Shown piece by piece: positions 35,633 to 47,200 of a stretch of DNA of 64,000 nucleotides. The notes beneath the pieces are model-generated. The model was not told where the DNA came from and made no database searches. It was given only the letters and a program-made list of their open reading frames with translations. How positions within the stretch are numbered: position 1 is the first letter of the stretch; each line of letters begins with the position of its first letter. Source of the DNA: Pseudopyrenochaeta lycopersici (taxonomy: Eukaryota; Ascomycota; Dothideomycetes; Pleosporales; Pseudopyrenochaetaceae); contig NHZP01000030.1 of NCBI GenBank assembly GCA_003313425.1, positions 1 through 64,000 on the forward strand, written 5' to 3'. The position numbers were made by a program, and so were the translations under genes.

Positions 35633-36896
35633 ATGCGCTCTCAAACTGTTACGATTGCGGCCGTTCAGGCTGCACCCGCTGCTTTCGACTTGGATAAGAG
35701 TATCGAGAAAGTGTCGAAATTTACTGTTGAAGCTGCAGATGCCGGTGCAGATCTTGTTGTCTTCCCGTAGGTTCAAAAGCAGGCGTAAAGACAGGTTTTG
35801 ACTGTTTCTTGACTGCGCCTCATTAATCTTTTGGTAGAGAAGGCTTCCTCTCCGCATATCCTTGGCGTTATGCTTTTGACACCACTATCGGTGCGCGAGA
35901 ACCCAGAGGTAAGCACTTCCAAGCGATATCCGATTACGCGCTCATGGTCTGAACAGGTCGCGAATGGTATGCGAAGTACAATCACTCTGCAATAAGCCTT
36001 TCTTCACCAGAATTCAACACATTAAGAAGCATTGCAGAGAAAAACAGTGTTTTTCTTTCAATAGGTATTATTGAGAAGGACGAATCTGGCAGTTCAACAC
36101 TCTATTGCACAGCGGTATTGATTGGAAACGATGGAACACACCTTTCTACTCACCGAAAGGCAAGGCGCGCCGTCTTATACTGAATTCAAGGAAGCTGGCT
36201 GATACTAAATTCACTAGTTGATACCAACCGGAGCAGAGCGATTGGTGTGGGGCCGAGGTGCAGGTGATGGCTTAGAGGTCATTGACACTGAGCTCGGGAA
36301 AATTGGGGGGTTAATTTGCTGGGAGAATTATATGCCTGCAGCGAGGCTCGCTCTATACCAGCAGGGCATCGAGTCGGTTTCTTTCCCATCGCGTTCCACC
36401 GGTAGAAGCCCTACTAACTATACACCAGGATATACATCGCTCCAAATGCTGACGATCTTCCTAGTTGGATTGCTTCTATGCAGCACATCGCGAAAGAGGG
36501 CCGCTGTTTTGTAATATCGGTCAATCAGTTCTGCAAGGTGGGTGTTCCCTACACGATCTTAGGGCCTTTTGTTGACCGTTTATTCTAGGTGTCCGATTTT
36601 CCTTCTGATTATCAACCATTCACTGCAGACCATCATGATAGGCAAGCAGATGGCTCACAGTGGAACTCTAATGCGGTACTTAGCCATGGTGGTTCATGCG
36701 TAGTTGGTCCCTTAGGGACCTTCTTGGTTGATCCTGTGTGGGATAAAGAAGAGATCATCTATGCTGCATTAAACAGAGATGTTTTGATCGAGTCAAAGGT
36801 AATTGGCTCGTTGAAGTTACAATCGTGCAGATTGCTCATATGATTCAGATGGATTTCGATGTTGTAGGCTCTTACGCGAGACCTGACATCTTGTGA
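35633..36896 (+). CDS. Nitrilase (carbon-nitrogen hydrolase), 309 aa, seven exons
   Basis: Exons 35633-35766, 35838-35908, 35957-36159, 36218-36372, 36429-36537, 36589-36798 and 36849-36896; all join in frame. Five introns have GT donors; the third (36160-36217) has a GC donor (AAG|GCAAGG). The protein has the full nitrilase core: Glu46 in VVFPEGF, Lys136 in [12 protein letters not shown] and Cys170 in [11 protein letters not shown], the catalytic triad that turns nitriles into carboxylic acids plus ammonia (or cyanide into formamide in cyanide hydratases). Also present are [10 protein letters not shown] and [18 protein letters not shown], typical of this subfamily. Length is near the family norm of 310-350; the C-terminus is short. 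The substrate cannot be deduced. It lies between a dead acetyltransferase and an intact O-acetylhomoserine sulfhydrylase, hinting at a role in nitrile-containing amino acids or cyanide handling. Confidence 0.88.
36160..36217 (+). other. GC-AG intron, 58 bp, in the nitrilase gene
   Basis: The donor reads CGAAAG|GCAAGG and the acceptor TTCACTAG; a branch-like CTGATACT lies inside. Only this choice joins HRK to LIPTGAER, a continuous family motif containing the catalytic Lys. Confidence 0.75.
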
Positions 36897-37968
36897 GCTG
36901 AACAATGCAGAAACTCTGACTAAACTGACGTATTGTAGTGAGCTCAAGGTCAATACTAAGCCTGCCTTGAATGTGTTGTTTCAGTGAATGGAAAGCTGTT
37001 GGAATTTTGCGGCATTTTGGTGTGCTTGTAACGTTGTTTGTGGATGGAACCTTGAGGTAGGTGATGGATCTCGACACTGTCCAACTACCTTTGGCAGTAT
37101 CAGTTGAATGTTTTATTACATCACACGCGATCCAAGCCCCTAGAAATGAACATTCATGTATAAATTCACTACATGGGGGATCTGCATGGTTTCTGTTTGC
37201 TGGAGACGTGAGATTTAGCCTGCACAGCCTCAGATCACGTTGATTAGAAGACTGCATCTATATGCAGCTACCAAAACTGCTCCACCATAAGAAGCAGCCA
37301 TTAGCTTCATTGTATGGGATTCTGAGAAGTTTGTTAGCATCATTGCATCATCCACATTAGTGGTACCACGTGCGAGTTGTGGCACCATGTAATACCGGTT
37401 GACTGTTTAGCCGTGCAATACTACAGTATGCAATGCGACCGATTACTCCGTTCATCCAATGAGTTAGTTCTCAAAAATTTCGACGTCATTATTAAACGCA
37501 GAAGGCATGGAAGGCCACCGACTCGAAGGCATCGGCATGCTACGGCATCTTCATCGGCATCAGATCTAGCAAGCTCCAGAGACAACCTCGACCCATCGGT
37601 CCTCCATCTCTGCCCATTTTCAGATGCTTGGGAATGCATTATATCATGGTGGGTTGATAAAATGGCCCCATAGGTAATGGTTTTAGAGATGCCGTGCGGG
37701 GATACGAACAAAACTCTTCACGTACTAGAGAGTTGTGCTGACACTGTGAGGCTTGTCTCGATTTGTAATGCCGTGATAAGAGTGTCTTGCATAGATTGAT
37801 CCCCCAATAATAAAACCTGAGTAATAATGAAGAATTCACAAAAGTATATAGCCAGCTTGGTTTAGGGGGCTTGAGCAGCATAGCATATAATCGTTCCTCA
37901 TGCGCTTGCTGCCAGCTGCGATTACTACGCATCCTTTCCTTATTTGATCACCAAATTCAGTTTCTACA
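36897..37968. other. Intergenic, 1.1 kb, upstream of the O-acetylhomoserine sulfhydrylase gene
   Basis: No gene supported. It contains a CACGTG palindrome at 37367-37372, about 600 bp before the start codon, and an imperfect repetition of a ggcatcggca-like motif near 37,525-37,560. The rest shows nothing recognisable. Confidence 0.45.
37367..37372. promoter_or_regulatory. CACGTG E-box upstream of the sulfhydrylase gene
   Basis: CACGTG is the core site of Cbf1-type bHLH factors, which in yeast help control sulfur amino acid genes. A six-base site occurs often by chance, so this is only suggestive; its place upstream of a sulfur-metabolism-type gene is the reason for noting it. Confidence 0.25.
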
Positions 37969-39483
37969 ATGGTCTCAGGTCACTTAGGTGACGTGACGAA
38001 GGCTCCCGAATTCGAGACCATCGCCGTCCACGGCGCTCAGGAGCCGGATCCTATCAATGGTTCACGAGCTCTTCCACTGTACCAGACATGCTCGTACAAT
38101 TTTGCGGATGCCGCAGACGGCGCTTCAAAGTTTGCATGGTCCAAAGAAGGCTACGTATATACCCGTATGAGCAACCCCACCAACTCAGTGTTCGAGCAGC
38201 GCATGGCCATGCTTGAGGGCGGTGTTGGAGCCATCGCAACTGCGTCTGGTCATGCTGCACAATTCATGGCTATTACATCAATCTGCGAGCCAGGGCACAA
38301 TTTTGTTGTGACAATGAACCTGTATGGGGGTACGTTCAACCAATTTCGTGTTTACTTCAAAAAATTCAACATTCGCTGCAAATTCGTGGAAGGCCAGCGT
38401 CCACAAAGGATCAAGGAGACCATCGACGACAAGACCCGAGCGGTATACATTGAGACTATCGGTAACCCCCAGTTCAACGTCCCGGACATTGCTGCTATTA
38501 GCAAGATTTGCCATGAAGCTGGCATTCCATTAATCGTTGATAATACGTTTGGTATGGGCGGGTTCCTCTGCAAGCCGATCACTTTCGGCGCGGACATCGT
38601 AACTCATTCGGCAACAAAGTGGATCGGTGGACATGGTACGTCTATAGGAGGTATCATAGTTGATGGCGGGCATTTCAATTGGTCTGATAGCGGCAAGTTT
38701 CCATGCATGTAGGTTGTTTACCCTCGAATTTCGAGTAAGACCTGACTTGGTCACCTAGGACCGAACCGGCAGACGGCTATCATGGTATGCGATTCTGGGA
38801 GACATACGGGTACAAGTCCTTGTCAGCAAAAGTACGCATGGATGCCATGCGGGATCTCGGACCGTGTATGAGCCCTTTCAATGCCTGGCTCTTTCTTCAG
38901 GGTTTAGAGACAATAGCGCTGAGGGCTGAACGCCACGTCTCCAATACGCTTGCCTTTGCAAGATGGCTGCAGAAGAATTCCTGCGTCAACTGGGTGAATT
39001 ATCCTGGTTTAGAATCGCACCCCGACTACGAGCTCGCTCAACGTGTGCTTCCCAAGGGACAAGGTGGTGTCTTGACCTTCGTAAGTTGATTGTTGTGCCC
39101 ATGTGACCTGGACTGATTCGTTGCAGGGTGTCGCGGGTAATATCAAGGAAGTTGCCGCTGTCGTTGACAATTTGAAATTGTGCTCACATCTCGCGAACGT
39201 TGGAGACACAAAGACGCTTATTATTCACCCTTGGCGGACGACGCATCAACAGATACCAGACGAAGAAAAGATAAAAGGCGGCGTAACGCCAGATTTGATT
39301 CGCGTTTCGGTGGGCTTAGAACACATCGACGACATCGTCCATGACTTCGAGCAGGCTTTCATTGGGGCTGGGCTTATGCCGGCCAAAGGGTGGACTCCGA
39401 CATGGACCAAAGGGTTATCAACAGAGGCAAGTGATGGCACATTGTATGCACCGAAACCGAGTCAAACAAGCAGTTCTGTATAA
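37969..39483 (+). CDS. MET17: O-acetylhomoserine sulfhydrylase (MET17/FUB7-type PLP enzyme), 472 aa
   Basis: Exons 37969-38708, 38759-39080 and 39127-39483; introns of 50 and 46 bp with GTAGGT...CTAG (branch CTGAC) and GTAAGT...GCAG. The enzyme belongs to the Cys/Met metabolism PLP family and replaces the acetyl group of O-acetylhomoserine with a nucleophile, normally sulfide to give homocysteine. Seen: the start [14 protein letters not shown], the substrate-loop Tyr/Arg in [19 protein letters not shown], and the PLP-binding Lys217 in [12 protein letters not shown]. The C-terminal part includes [33 protein letters not shown]. All core residues are present, and length is slightly above the usual ~440 because of a polar C-terminal extension. 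It could be the housekeeping enzyme or, given the neighbouring dead FUB3- and FUB5-type genes, a cluster paralogue; the sequence alone does not decide. Confidence 0.92.
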
Positions 39484-40478
39484 GGACTGGTGACATGGGA
39501 GATGGTAGTGGGCGCTTAGATCATGAGCTGTTAGATTTAAGTGTAGCATCATGTAGACGATTGTGATTTACCACACCCACGGAGGCATCACGGCATGAAA
39601 GCCACAAAGTTCACTATAGACATTGTCCATGTAACAGTGCCAGCCGAATTACCTGCTTCGTTGGTTGGTTCCCTCTCTACCTCACGAGCTCTACCTTCAC
39701 AATTACGCCAATAACTGCACAACCCCTACTATGAAGCTTTGAAGGAATCTTATGGTGTTTATGTATATCGTTAGCATGGGTAAATTCACAGAATTATTTC
39801 ATCAAACTGCTCAGTTTGGATCTCAGATACGGAGGAGTTTTGCTGATGGGTTGTTGCGCCATATCTTGGTTGAAGAGAATTTCCCTATCAACTATTCACG
39901 ATGATGATGACTAAAAATGCACAAATTTGACCACCATCAGCGACAGGTTTCAAGCTCCGGTTACCGGTGGTGGCTAAACCCCAAAGATGCGGAGACAGGC
40001 TGATGTTCAGACGTAGGAAGCCTTAATCCGCTTCGAAACGTTACATGATCTTCAGTAAAGCGATAGTAGTGTGCCTTTAACTTGACTTTTTTTCTCTACA
40101 CGCTTGTTCAAAATGAGGACTATGATTGCTGAAACCATACTACGGAGACCGGTAGCAGAATGAGAACAAAAACGGGAACTCCCCAACGACCTTACGAAGG
40201 AATTCAACGCAACATTTAACTTGTGACGTATAAGATACATGCTGATAGAGTGAGCTGGGAACAGTAGCAGCCGGCCCCTAATCATAACACTCCGAACAGC
40301 CTACCACTACTATGTCGAAGTACTTCCATTGATCACAATAAGGTAGGTTATACCGGGAAAAGTATTGCAGTCTTTCAAGGGTTCTTCAGAAGAAGAATTC
40401 TCTGTTTTCGATTCTGCGATAGATGAGCTTGTTGGGCAAGTCAACCTCATCAGGCCCACTGAATTTAACGCTGCCGTC

Positions 40479-40514
<36 letters not shown>

Positions 40515-40529
40515 CAAAGCCTATGAAAA
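39484..40529. other. Intergenic with a 34-base poly-C tract
   Basis: About 1 kb without a supported gene. The right part contains the poly-C tract (40480-40513) directly before the aldehyde dehydrogenase remnant. Confidence 0.45.
40480..40513. repeat. Homopolymer: 34 consecutive C residues
   Basis: An unbroken run of C on the plus strand (poly-G on the minus). It would encode poly-Pro in an open frame at 40,423-40,704 but looks like a simple-sequence tract, not a coding feature. Its exact length in the genome is uncertain because such runs are prone to sequencing and assembly error. Confidence 0.9.
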
Positions 40530-41640
40530 CAGACTATGGATCGAATTCAGGGGCATCCAGCGCGCTGCGCTGATGAGTAAGCTTGCATTGATGTCAACCT
40601 GCCTGAATATTGTGAGAGCTAAAGTGGGTGCGTTGGACAAAATTGAGAGCCAGACATTCCCTCTAGAAGGTGGTTTCTTTAGGATGATGCAGTATGGGTC
40701 GTAGGGCGGGTGCGCAGGCATTGGATTGCCGCTACTCCGGAAGTTCACATCCTTTCGAGGCCCCAACCACATTGCTAAGTGACTTGGACTTTGTCGTGAA
40801 AAATTGGGCCAGCAGGAGGAAACTGCTTTGTTTACAAGGGCTCTGAGAAGTCACCCTATACCATTCTATTCACTGCTCATACATTCAAAGAAGCCAGTTT
40901 CCCAGCCGTTGTCCTTTGACCGGTATTGGGCAGATTGTAGCTCTGATGACCGCTCACATCGGCGTGAACGAGACCTAATGCACAGGGCCCGGGCCTGCAG
41001 GACGAAAGGTCGTCGAAGTAGCGAACAAGAGAATTATGAAAAAAAAACTCTTGAGCTAGGCAGTAAGCTGCCATCCGTGATGTTCGAAGACGCGGAATTT
41101 GAGATTGCCATTCCGCCTGCGCATCTTACATCTTAGGCTGCCTAAACGGCTGATCTCATTTCAGCAAAGTGGCGAGATTTTCTACTCGACTCTAGCTTAA
41201 AATGCATTACCAACTCTCGCATTTTCTTCGTCCGCATAGCAGGAGGGTTCACCGAGGTACACTTCAAAGTGGCAGGAGGCATGATGTGTGATCCGTGTAC
41301 CCTTGCAACGTTCCTCAGTCCGCTTGCCGACAATAAGCAGCTCAGATGCGTTTTAAGCTTCATCAAAGAGGATTTTTTTGCCCAATGCGCGATGCACCGA
41401 CCTTCGAGACCAAAAACCTTTGCATGGGCCTTCGAATCGCGTCGAAGTTCAGAGCGGGTACTATCGGTATCAATGCTACATATCCACCAGATGAAAACCT
41501 ACCATTTGATGACTCAAAAAGATCGGGTCTGGATGGGGACTGGGTAGGGAGGGTTTGCTACCCTACTTGCAGTCTCAGTTGGTTAAGATTCAGTCAGGCA
41601 CTTAAAGAACAGGGATTGTTTGAAAATAGGTATTGGCCAG
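40530..41640 (+). pseudogene. Aldehyde dehydrogenase pseudogene
   Basis: Plus-strand fragments occur in family order. First an N-terminal helical segment (ALMSKLALMSTCLNIVRAKV, ~40,565). Then GNCFVYKGSEKSPYTILFTA at 40,818-40,880, matching the 'GN.vV.KpSE.tPl' cofactor-binding region. Next, KKTLELGSKLPSVMFEDAEF (~41,040-41,105), matching 'LELGGKsP.if.dAd', with the active-site Gly changed to Ser. Then LSPLADNKQLRCVLSFIKE (~41,310-41,370), and finally FRAGTIGINATYPPDENLPF then SKRSGL (~41,450-41,530), the 'aGtv.vN......lPfGG.k.SG' C-terminal motif. The segments lie in different frames separated by stops, and the block with the catalytic Cys is missing. A functional enzyme would oxidise an aldehyde to an acid with NAD(P)+. 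Confidence 0.78.
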
Positions 41641-42685
41641 CATTACCGTCTTTGTAACATGCTGATTGTGCCCCAAATGTCAAAAAACTGTTTGTAAAAT
41701 CTTTCTAATTGTCGTTCTACATGGAAGAGTTGGAGAACAAGCTAATTCTTCGGAGCTTAAGAGTAGCGTATGCCTACGTCTGAAGTTTACTCGCGCCAAA
41801 GTGCGAGCGTCTCGTTGGGCGTCATGTCATGATCAGCATTGCTTCAGGCTGCGATATGCCTGGCGTTGTTGGTCAAGAGACTCTAGCTTGAAGCGAAATT
41901 GTTGCGAATCGAGCAACCCGACCGACTCTGCTTATACAGATTACCCATTTGCGATGCATTCCACTAGATGGTGTCCACATCCTCTTACACGTTCATGATT
42001 ATGGGCGGCTGCAGATTTGTGGCCCTTAACACCCTCGAAGGACTTAGTCATTGGAGGCTGGATCGTAGTGTGTCGACATGGAGTTGTGACTTCCGATTTG
42101 CATGCTTGTTTGTACGTATACGTAGCTGTCGATGTCCGATTGATGACTGGGCGAGTACTTATCATAGGCGACGGGTCTCTTGGTTCTTTACGAAATATGG
42201 AAACAAGGTCAAGAATCCACCATACTCTCACTTTCCTAGCTCATGACGTGACGCTGCAATGGACGGATTAAGTTGCATGGACGGAGTTGCGATAAGAGGC
42301 CTCGGCGCTTTGATTACCAATATCGTAAGAGTCAATGATCTCCAGCCATCGCTTATCGTGCCTCTTACACCGTGCTTTGATGATGTCGTTGGCGGACGAT
42401 CAGTCCATATCACGGAGCACAGGTTTTGATCTGCTTTTGCTGAGCTTCCATTAAGTTTGACAAATGTGGCGCAAGATCTGATGTGGGAGATGCACCCATT
42501 ATACGCAGCGACACCCTCGCTCCGCTTATAGTTTACTTCCATTCGGTCCAAGTAAAAACCATTAATGCAAATAAGGACACAAATTATGTGTGGATGCTCG
42601 TCATCGAATGCAATTCCTTCAGGTATACTTGCGAGCACTCTGATCACACGTAAATTATGAAGCTAGGACCACATGTCACCATTTC
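41641..42685. other. Intergenic, nothing recognised
   Basis: About 1 kb of mixed composition; several short overlapping frames on both strands but no domain. Possibly more decayed coding DNA beyond recognition. Confidence 0.4.
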
Positions 42686-43282
42686 TTTATCTCACTGGTC
42701 AGACGCTCTGGTCGGGCAAAGCTCGCCAGAGCGTCTGAGGAAAATTGGGCCGAGCTTTGGTGCGAGATTGACTAATCTTTGCTAAGACCCCTTCAAAAAT
42801 GGCAAAAAAGCACCCTCACATACCTATAGACAGAGCAATGCTGAGGATATCTTTAATTATTTAAGTTAATTCTAAAAGATTAGACAGATCTTAAATAGCT
42901 TGTGAAGTTTTATCCTCTTCCCTCTTAAATAAGAGGTGAAAGTATATCACTGAAGTTGCCATACAACAGTAAGAGAGGTCTTGGCAGAAAAATGCTCTGT
43001 ACGTCATTTTCAAGCATATACTTTGCATGTGAAGAAGGCCTTTTAAGGCTAAAAAAAGCTATTTCTATGTAAATAATTACTTATATTACCTAAATCAACT
43101 TACATTTTCATGTCCTTGAGTGATGTTGTGGCAGGATATTGCATCAAAGTTGGGTGATTTTCAAAATTAGTCGCATCTCGCACCAAAGCCTGTTCTATTT
43201 TTCCTCAGACGCTCCGCCCTTCACGTGATCCACCACGTGATCTGGGCTAGCTTGAGCATAGGAGCGTCTGACCAGTGAGATA
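42686..43282. mobile_element. MITE with ~21-bp inverted ends and probable 8-bp target duplication
   Basis: The left end TATCTCACTGGTCAGACGCT is mirrored exactly at the right end near 43,262-43,282, over about 21 bp. Just outside, ACCATTTC occurs at 42678-42685 and again at 43283-43290, an 8-bp direct duplication typical of hAT-type insertion. Two extra T residues lie between the left duplication and the start of the mirrored sequence, so the boundary is uncertain by two bases. The interior is AT-rich and non-coding, with two CACGTGATC motifs near the right end. Confidence 0.82.
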
Positions 43283-43290
43283 ACCATTTC

Positions 43291-44254
43291 CTCAGATTTG
43301 GTCAATATCTCCTCAGCCCTTGTTGGATCATGTCCAGATGCAATGTCGCCCAGCCGCCCAGCCGCCTATCTACTCCTCTCCGTAACCTTAGTGTAAACCG
43401 TCCCGGGCTGGGCGTGCATATGCGTCCAGCAAGAAGCGTTCACTCCCCCACGAGGGACCAATCTCGCCAAAGCAGATGCGCTACCAGACACGCTACCGTA
43501 GCAGTACGCACCTGCATGCACTCCTCCCTCTAAAGGCCATGAAACACATGGACAGGCAAGTCTCGATCCGCAGATGACAAGGCACTAGCAACTATCGATT
43601 CCTCCAGTTCGCCTCGTGAGGCATTCGCTAAGTGGGTGATGCAAAGAGCGCCGGTCCCGGTTACTGCAGCTGTGTCATGGGGTGGAACGGCTGCACTGGA
43701 TTGGACAATGGTTCCCAGCTGTCTACCCCGCTTGCGGCGTCGAGGTCCAGCGACCATCAATTGAGCAGCTTCAGCCCTCTGTGACCATGCAATTTGTCAC
43801 ATCGCCAATCAGCTGCTCAGGAGCACAGGTAAGACAGGGAGTCTTACAGACCGTGAATCTCCCCGAACGCGATGCTAGCGCCAATTGCCTGAGCGTTTGT
43901 TGTGGCTGCGGAGCTGCCAGGTCTCGCTGCGACTAGATGAGTCTAGGGACCAGCCTCATCAGGACCAGACGACAAATAGCGACACATTAGCGCAACTTGA
44001 TAGCAGCCACAGATGTTGCCAACATTGAGCAATAGCGTCAGCAAGAATTGAGCATTAAAAGTCAAGATCAACAGACGCAAAACAATCAAGCGTCGAATGG
44101 AGTTGATATCAATTACAGTAATGGAATTTATGCTTCTTGGTATACATGAGCAGACTAGCAAAGACAGTGATGAGAATTATCCTTTCGCAAAAGGGCGGGT
44201 CTCATCCGACCCATCACATATCCAGACTACATATAGCTTTCTTTCATCTCACGT
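43291..44254. other. Intergenic, nothing recognised
   Basis: About 960 bp downstream of the H+-ATPase gene (which is read on the minus strand). Probably includes its 3' UTR. No gene or repeat identified. Confidence 0.4.
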
Positions 44255-47200
44255 CTAATCTTCTTCCTCCTCCTCGACCGCGCGCGGTGCAAGGATGTAT
44301 CTAGTGGTACCGTGCTTATCTGTGCCGTGCTCAAGCGACAACTTGCTAAGAGCCGCAATCATGTTTTCAATGGCAGGGTTCTTGCGGTTGCGGTCCTTAC
44401 GGCCGAGCTGATCGAGCCATGTGATGCGGTTAAGCAAGTAGTAGACAATGGCGATGATGATCGTAACACCGATCGAGTAGGCCCAGATGACGACAACGGT
44501 GACAATATCAACCCAGCCGTCATCACGGAAGTTGCCAGGCGTACGTGGGTTGGTTTGGTAAGGCTCGCCAGACATCCAGCCGAAAAGAGTAAAGATGGTA
44601 GCGAGAGCATCTACACCCAAAATAGCGCCCACGAGCTGGAAGGATGGGAATGTCTTGCCACCACGGGTAACGAAGATGAGCCAATTCTCAGTGAGGGCGA
44701 CTTCGAGGAAGAGAATAGGCTGAATAGCACCAAAGTTCTGGATAACGCCACCGTTGGGCAGGAAAAGAGTGCCCCGAATGACCCATGTGCCGAGAGCAAG
44801 GAGCAGACCGAGGATAACAGAGATGAACCAGATCTTAGGCAGCTGCCACTCGACAGGGCGTTGCTCAGAGTGGGCGTTCTGTTTTAATGTTAGCTAATGG
44901 CTAAGCAGCGTAAGCGTACTCTCCAACTTACATCGTAGGCAACAGCGACGGTAGCCAAATCGGCGAAGAGGGCGAGGAAGACAATGAGCTCGGCACGAAT
45001 GGTCTCGTTGATGATGATCATCGAAGTAACGAGGTAGACCTCCAAGTGCAAGCAAAGAGCGATACGATATTGAATGTAGGCCTTCATGCGCTGGAAAATC
45101 TGGCGAGCGGTCTTAATGGCCAAAACGATTGTAGACAGACCAGGCGCGAGGAAGACAATATCAGCAGCAGCCTGAGCAGCCTCAGTAGATCCCTCAACAG
45201 CGATACCGCAGTCAGACTTCTTAAGCGAAGGGGCGTCATTGACACCGTCTCCTGTCATAGCCGTCAAGTGACCACGCTGCTGCAGCATCTCTACAACCTG
45301 ATATTTATGTTCGGGGAAAACTTCGGCGAAACCGTCGGCGCGTTCGACCAGATCGTGCTGTGTGGTGCCAGTGAGGCCGCCGTGAATGAGCTTGGTGGAG
45401 TTGTAGACCTTGGTACCAAGAGCAAGCATCTTGCACGTCTCCTTGGCGATGGCGATGGCATCACCTCTGAGAGGTATGTTAGCACGGCAAAGTGATTTCA
45501 TGTAAGTGAGAACAACTTACGTCAACATCTTAACGGGAACACCGAGCTGCTGAGCCTCGACAATGGTCTGGGCAGTGTCCTCACGAGGAGGGTCAAACAT
45601 AGAAAGAAGGCCAAGTAGGATCCAATCACCGTCGTTCTTCTGGTAGGCGACACCGAGCGAACGGAATCCACGACGAGCGAATTCAGCAGCCTTCTCTTTG
45701 TAGAGGGTGGCAGTAACCTCGTCGCAGTTGGCGAGGTTGACGATAGCCTTGGGAGCACCCTTGGCGCAGACATACTTGTCACCACCCATATGGCAGACGG
45801 CGGTAATACGCTTCGAGACAGGGTCGAAGGGAGTAAACTTCTCTGTCTTCCAGCCCATGTTAAGGATCTCGCGGGCCTTGGGGTAGCGACGGATTGTTAG
45901 GATGGTGACCTTGTCAATGGGATCAAGCGACTTGAGATTGTGCGAGGAAGCGAGAGCAGCAACAGCCATCATCCAGTTCACATCCTGACCTTCGGCGACG
46001 TAGGGCTCACGGAGGGAGAGCTGATTGGCGGTAAGGGTACCAGTCTTGTCGGAGCAGAGAACGTCAACACCAGCAAGCGATTCAATGGCGGTGAGCTTCT
46101 GGACAATGGCCTTTTGTTCAGCGAGGTAAGCTGCACCAACAGCAAGAGTTGTGGTGGTGACAACAGGTAGACCGACGGGGACGCCAACAATGAGGAGGAT
46201 CAAAGCGTAGTGGAGAAGGGTGACGGACTTGTCAGTACCCTCACGATGGGTGGCGATAGGCAAGTTGCGGAAGAAACCACCAATCCAGGCGAGCAGGATG
46301 AAGAACATGACCAAGACGAGGAGCGCCGTGCCAATAGAGTTCATGATCGCCTTGAAGTGACCCTGATCCTGGGCACCTTGAACAAGAGAAGCAGTGCGAC
46401 CAACAAACGAGTGCTTGGCTGTAGTGATGACAATACCGTAGGCCTTGCCGCGCTTGCAACCAGTGGTGTAGTAAGCAATCTCGCCCATGTACTTGTCGAC
46501 GGCGAGAGACTCTCCGGTGATGGATGACTGATCGCAAGCAACGAGAGGGTGACCCTGAGTGATGGGGTTCTCCTCATCAAATTTCTCCTCGTCGGCATCA
46601 TCCTTTTCATCCTCTGGGTCGCCGTCATGGAACTTATCTTCTTCCTTGAGCTTCATGTACAACTCAAAGTCCTCGGGGTGATCATAACCGCAGATAAGAC
46701 GGACATCACCAGGGACGGTGAGACCCTCTTCGACGACGACGATGTCACCAGGAACAAGTTCTCGTGCGAGAATGGTCTGCTGTTGATTTTCACGGACGAC
46801 AGTCGCCTTCATGGCGATGTCGCCTTTGAGACTGGCAACGACGTCGGCAGCCTGTTTTTCCTGATACCAACCGACAACGGCGTTGAGCAGCAAGATGCCG
46901 CAAATGACACCGAAATCGATCCAATCCTGAAGACCAGCAGCGAGCAGAGCAGCGAGCTCCATGACTAGGATGGGTTAGTTGTGCACAAAAATGTGGAATT
47001 TTGTGCAGGGATGCATACCGTAGAGAATGGGACCGGTGAAATAGCCGAGAAACTGCTTGAGAAGATTGGTCTTCTCGCTCGAGATTTCGTTCATGCCATA
47101 ACGCTTCCTACGATTCTCCACGTCCTGGTTGGTGAGACCAGTGCGGAGCTGGGTGTTGAGAACTGGAAAGCGGGTCAGTCAATGGCTGGCAAGGCGGTGC

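Noticed and set aside
40423..40704. Proline-rich small protein
   Set aside because: The Pro run is the poly-C tract; the rest of the frame is an aldehyde dehydrogenase remnant.
44312..44887. 191-codon plus-strand frame
   Set aside because: Antisense to the last H+-ATPase exon.
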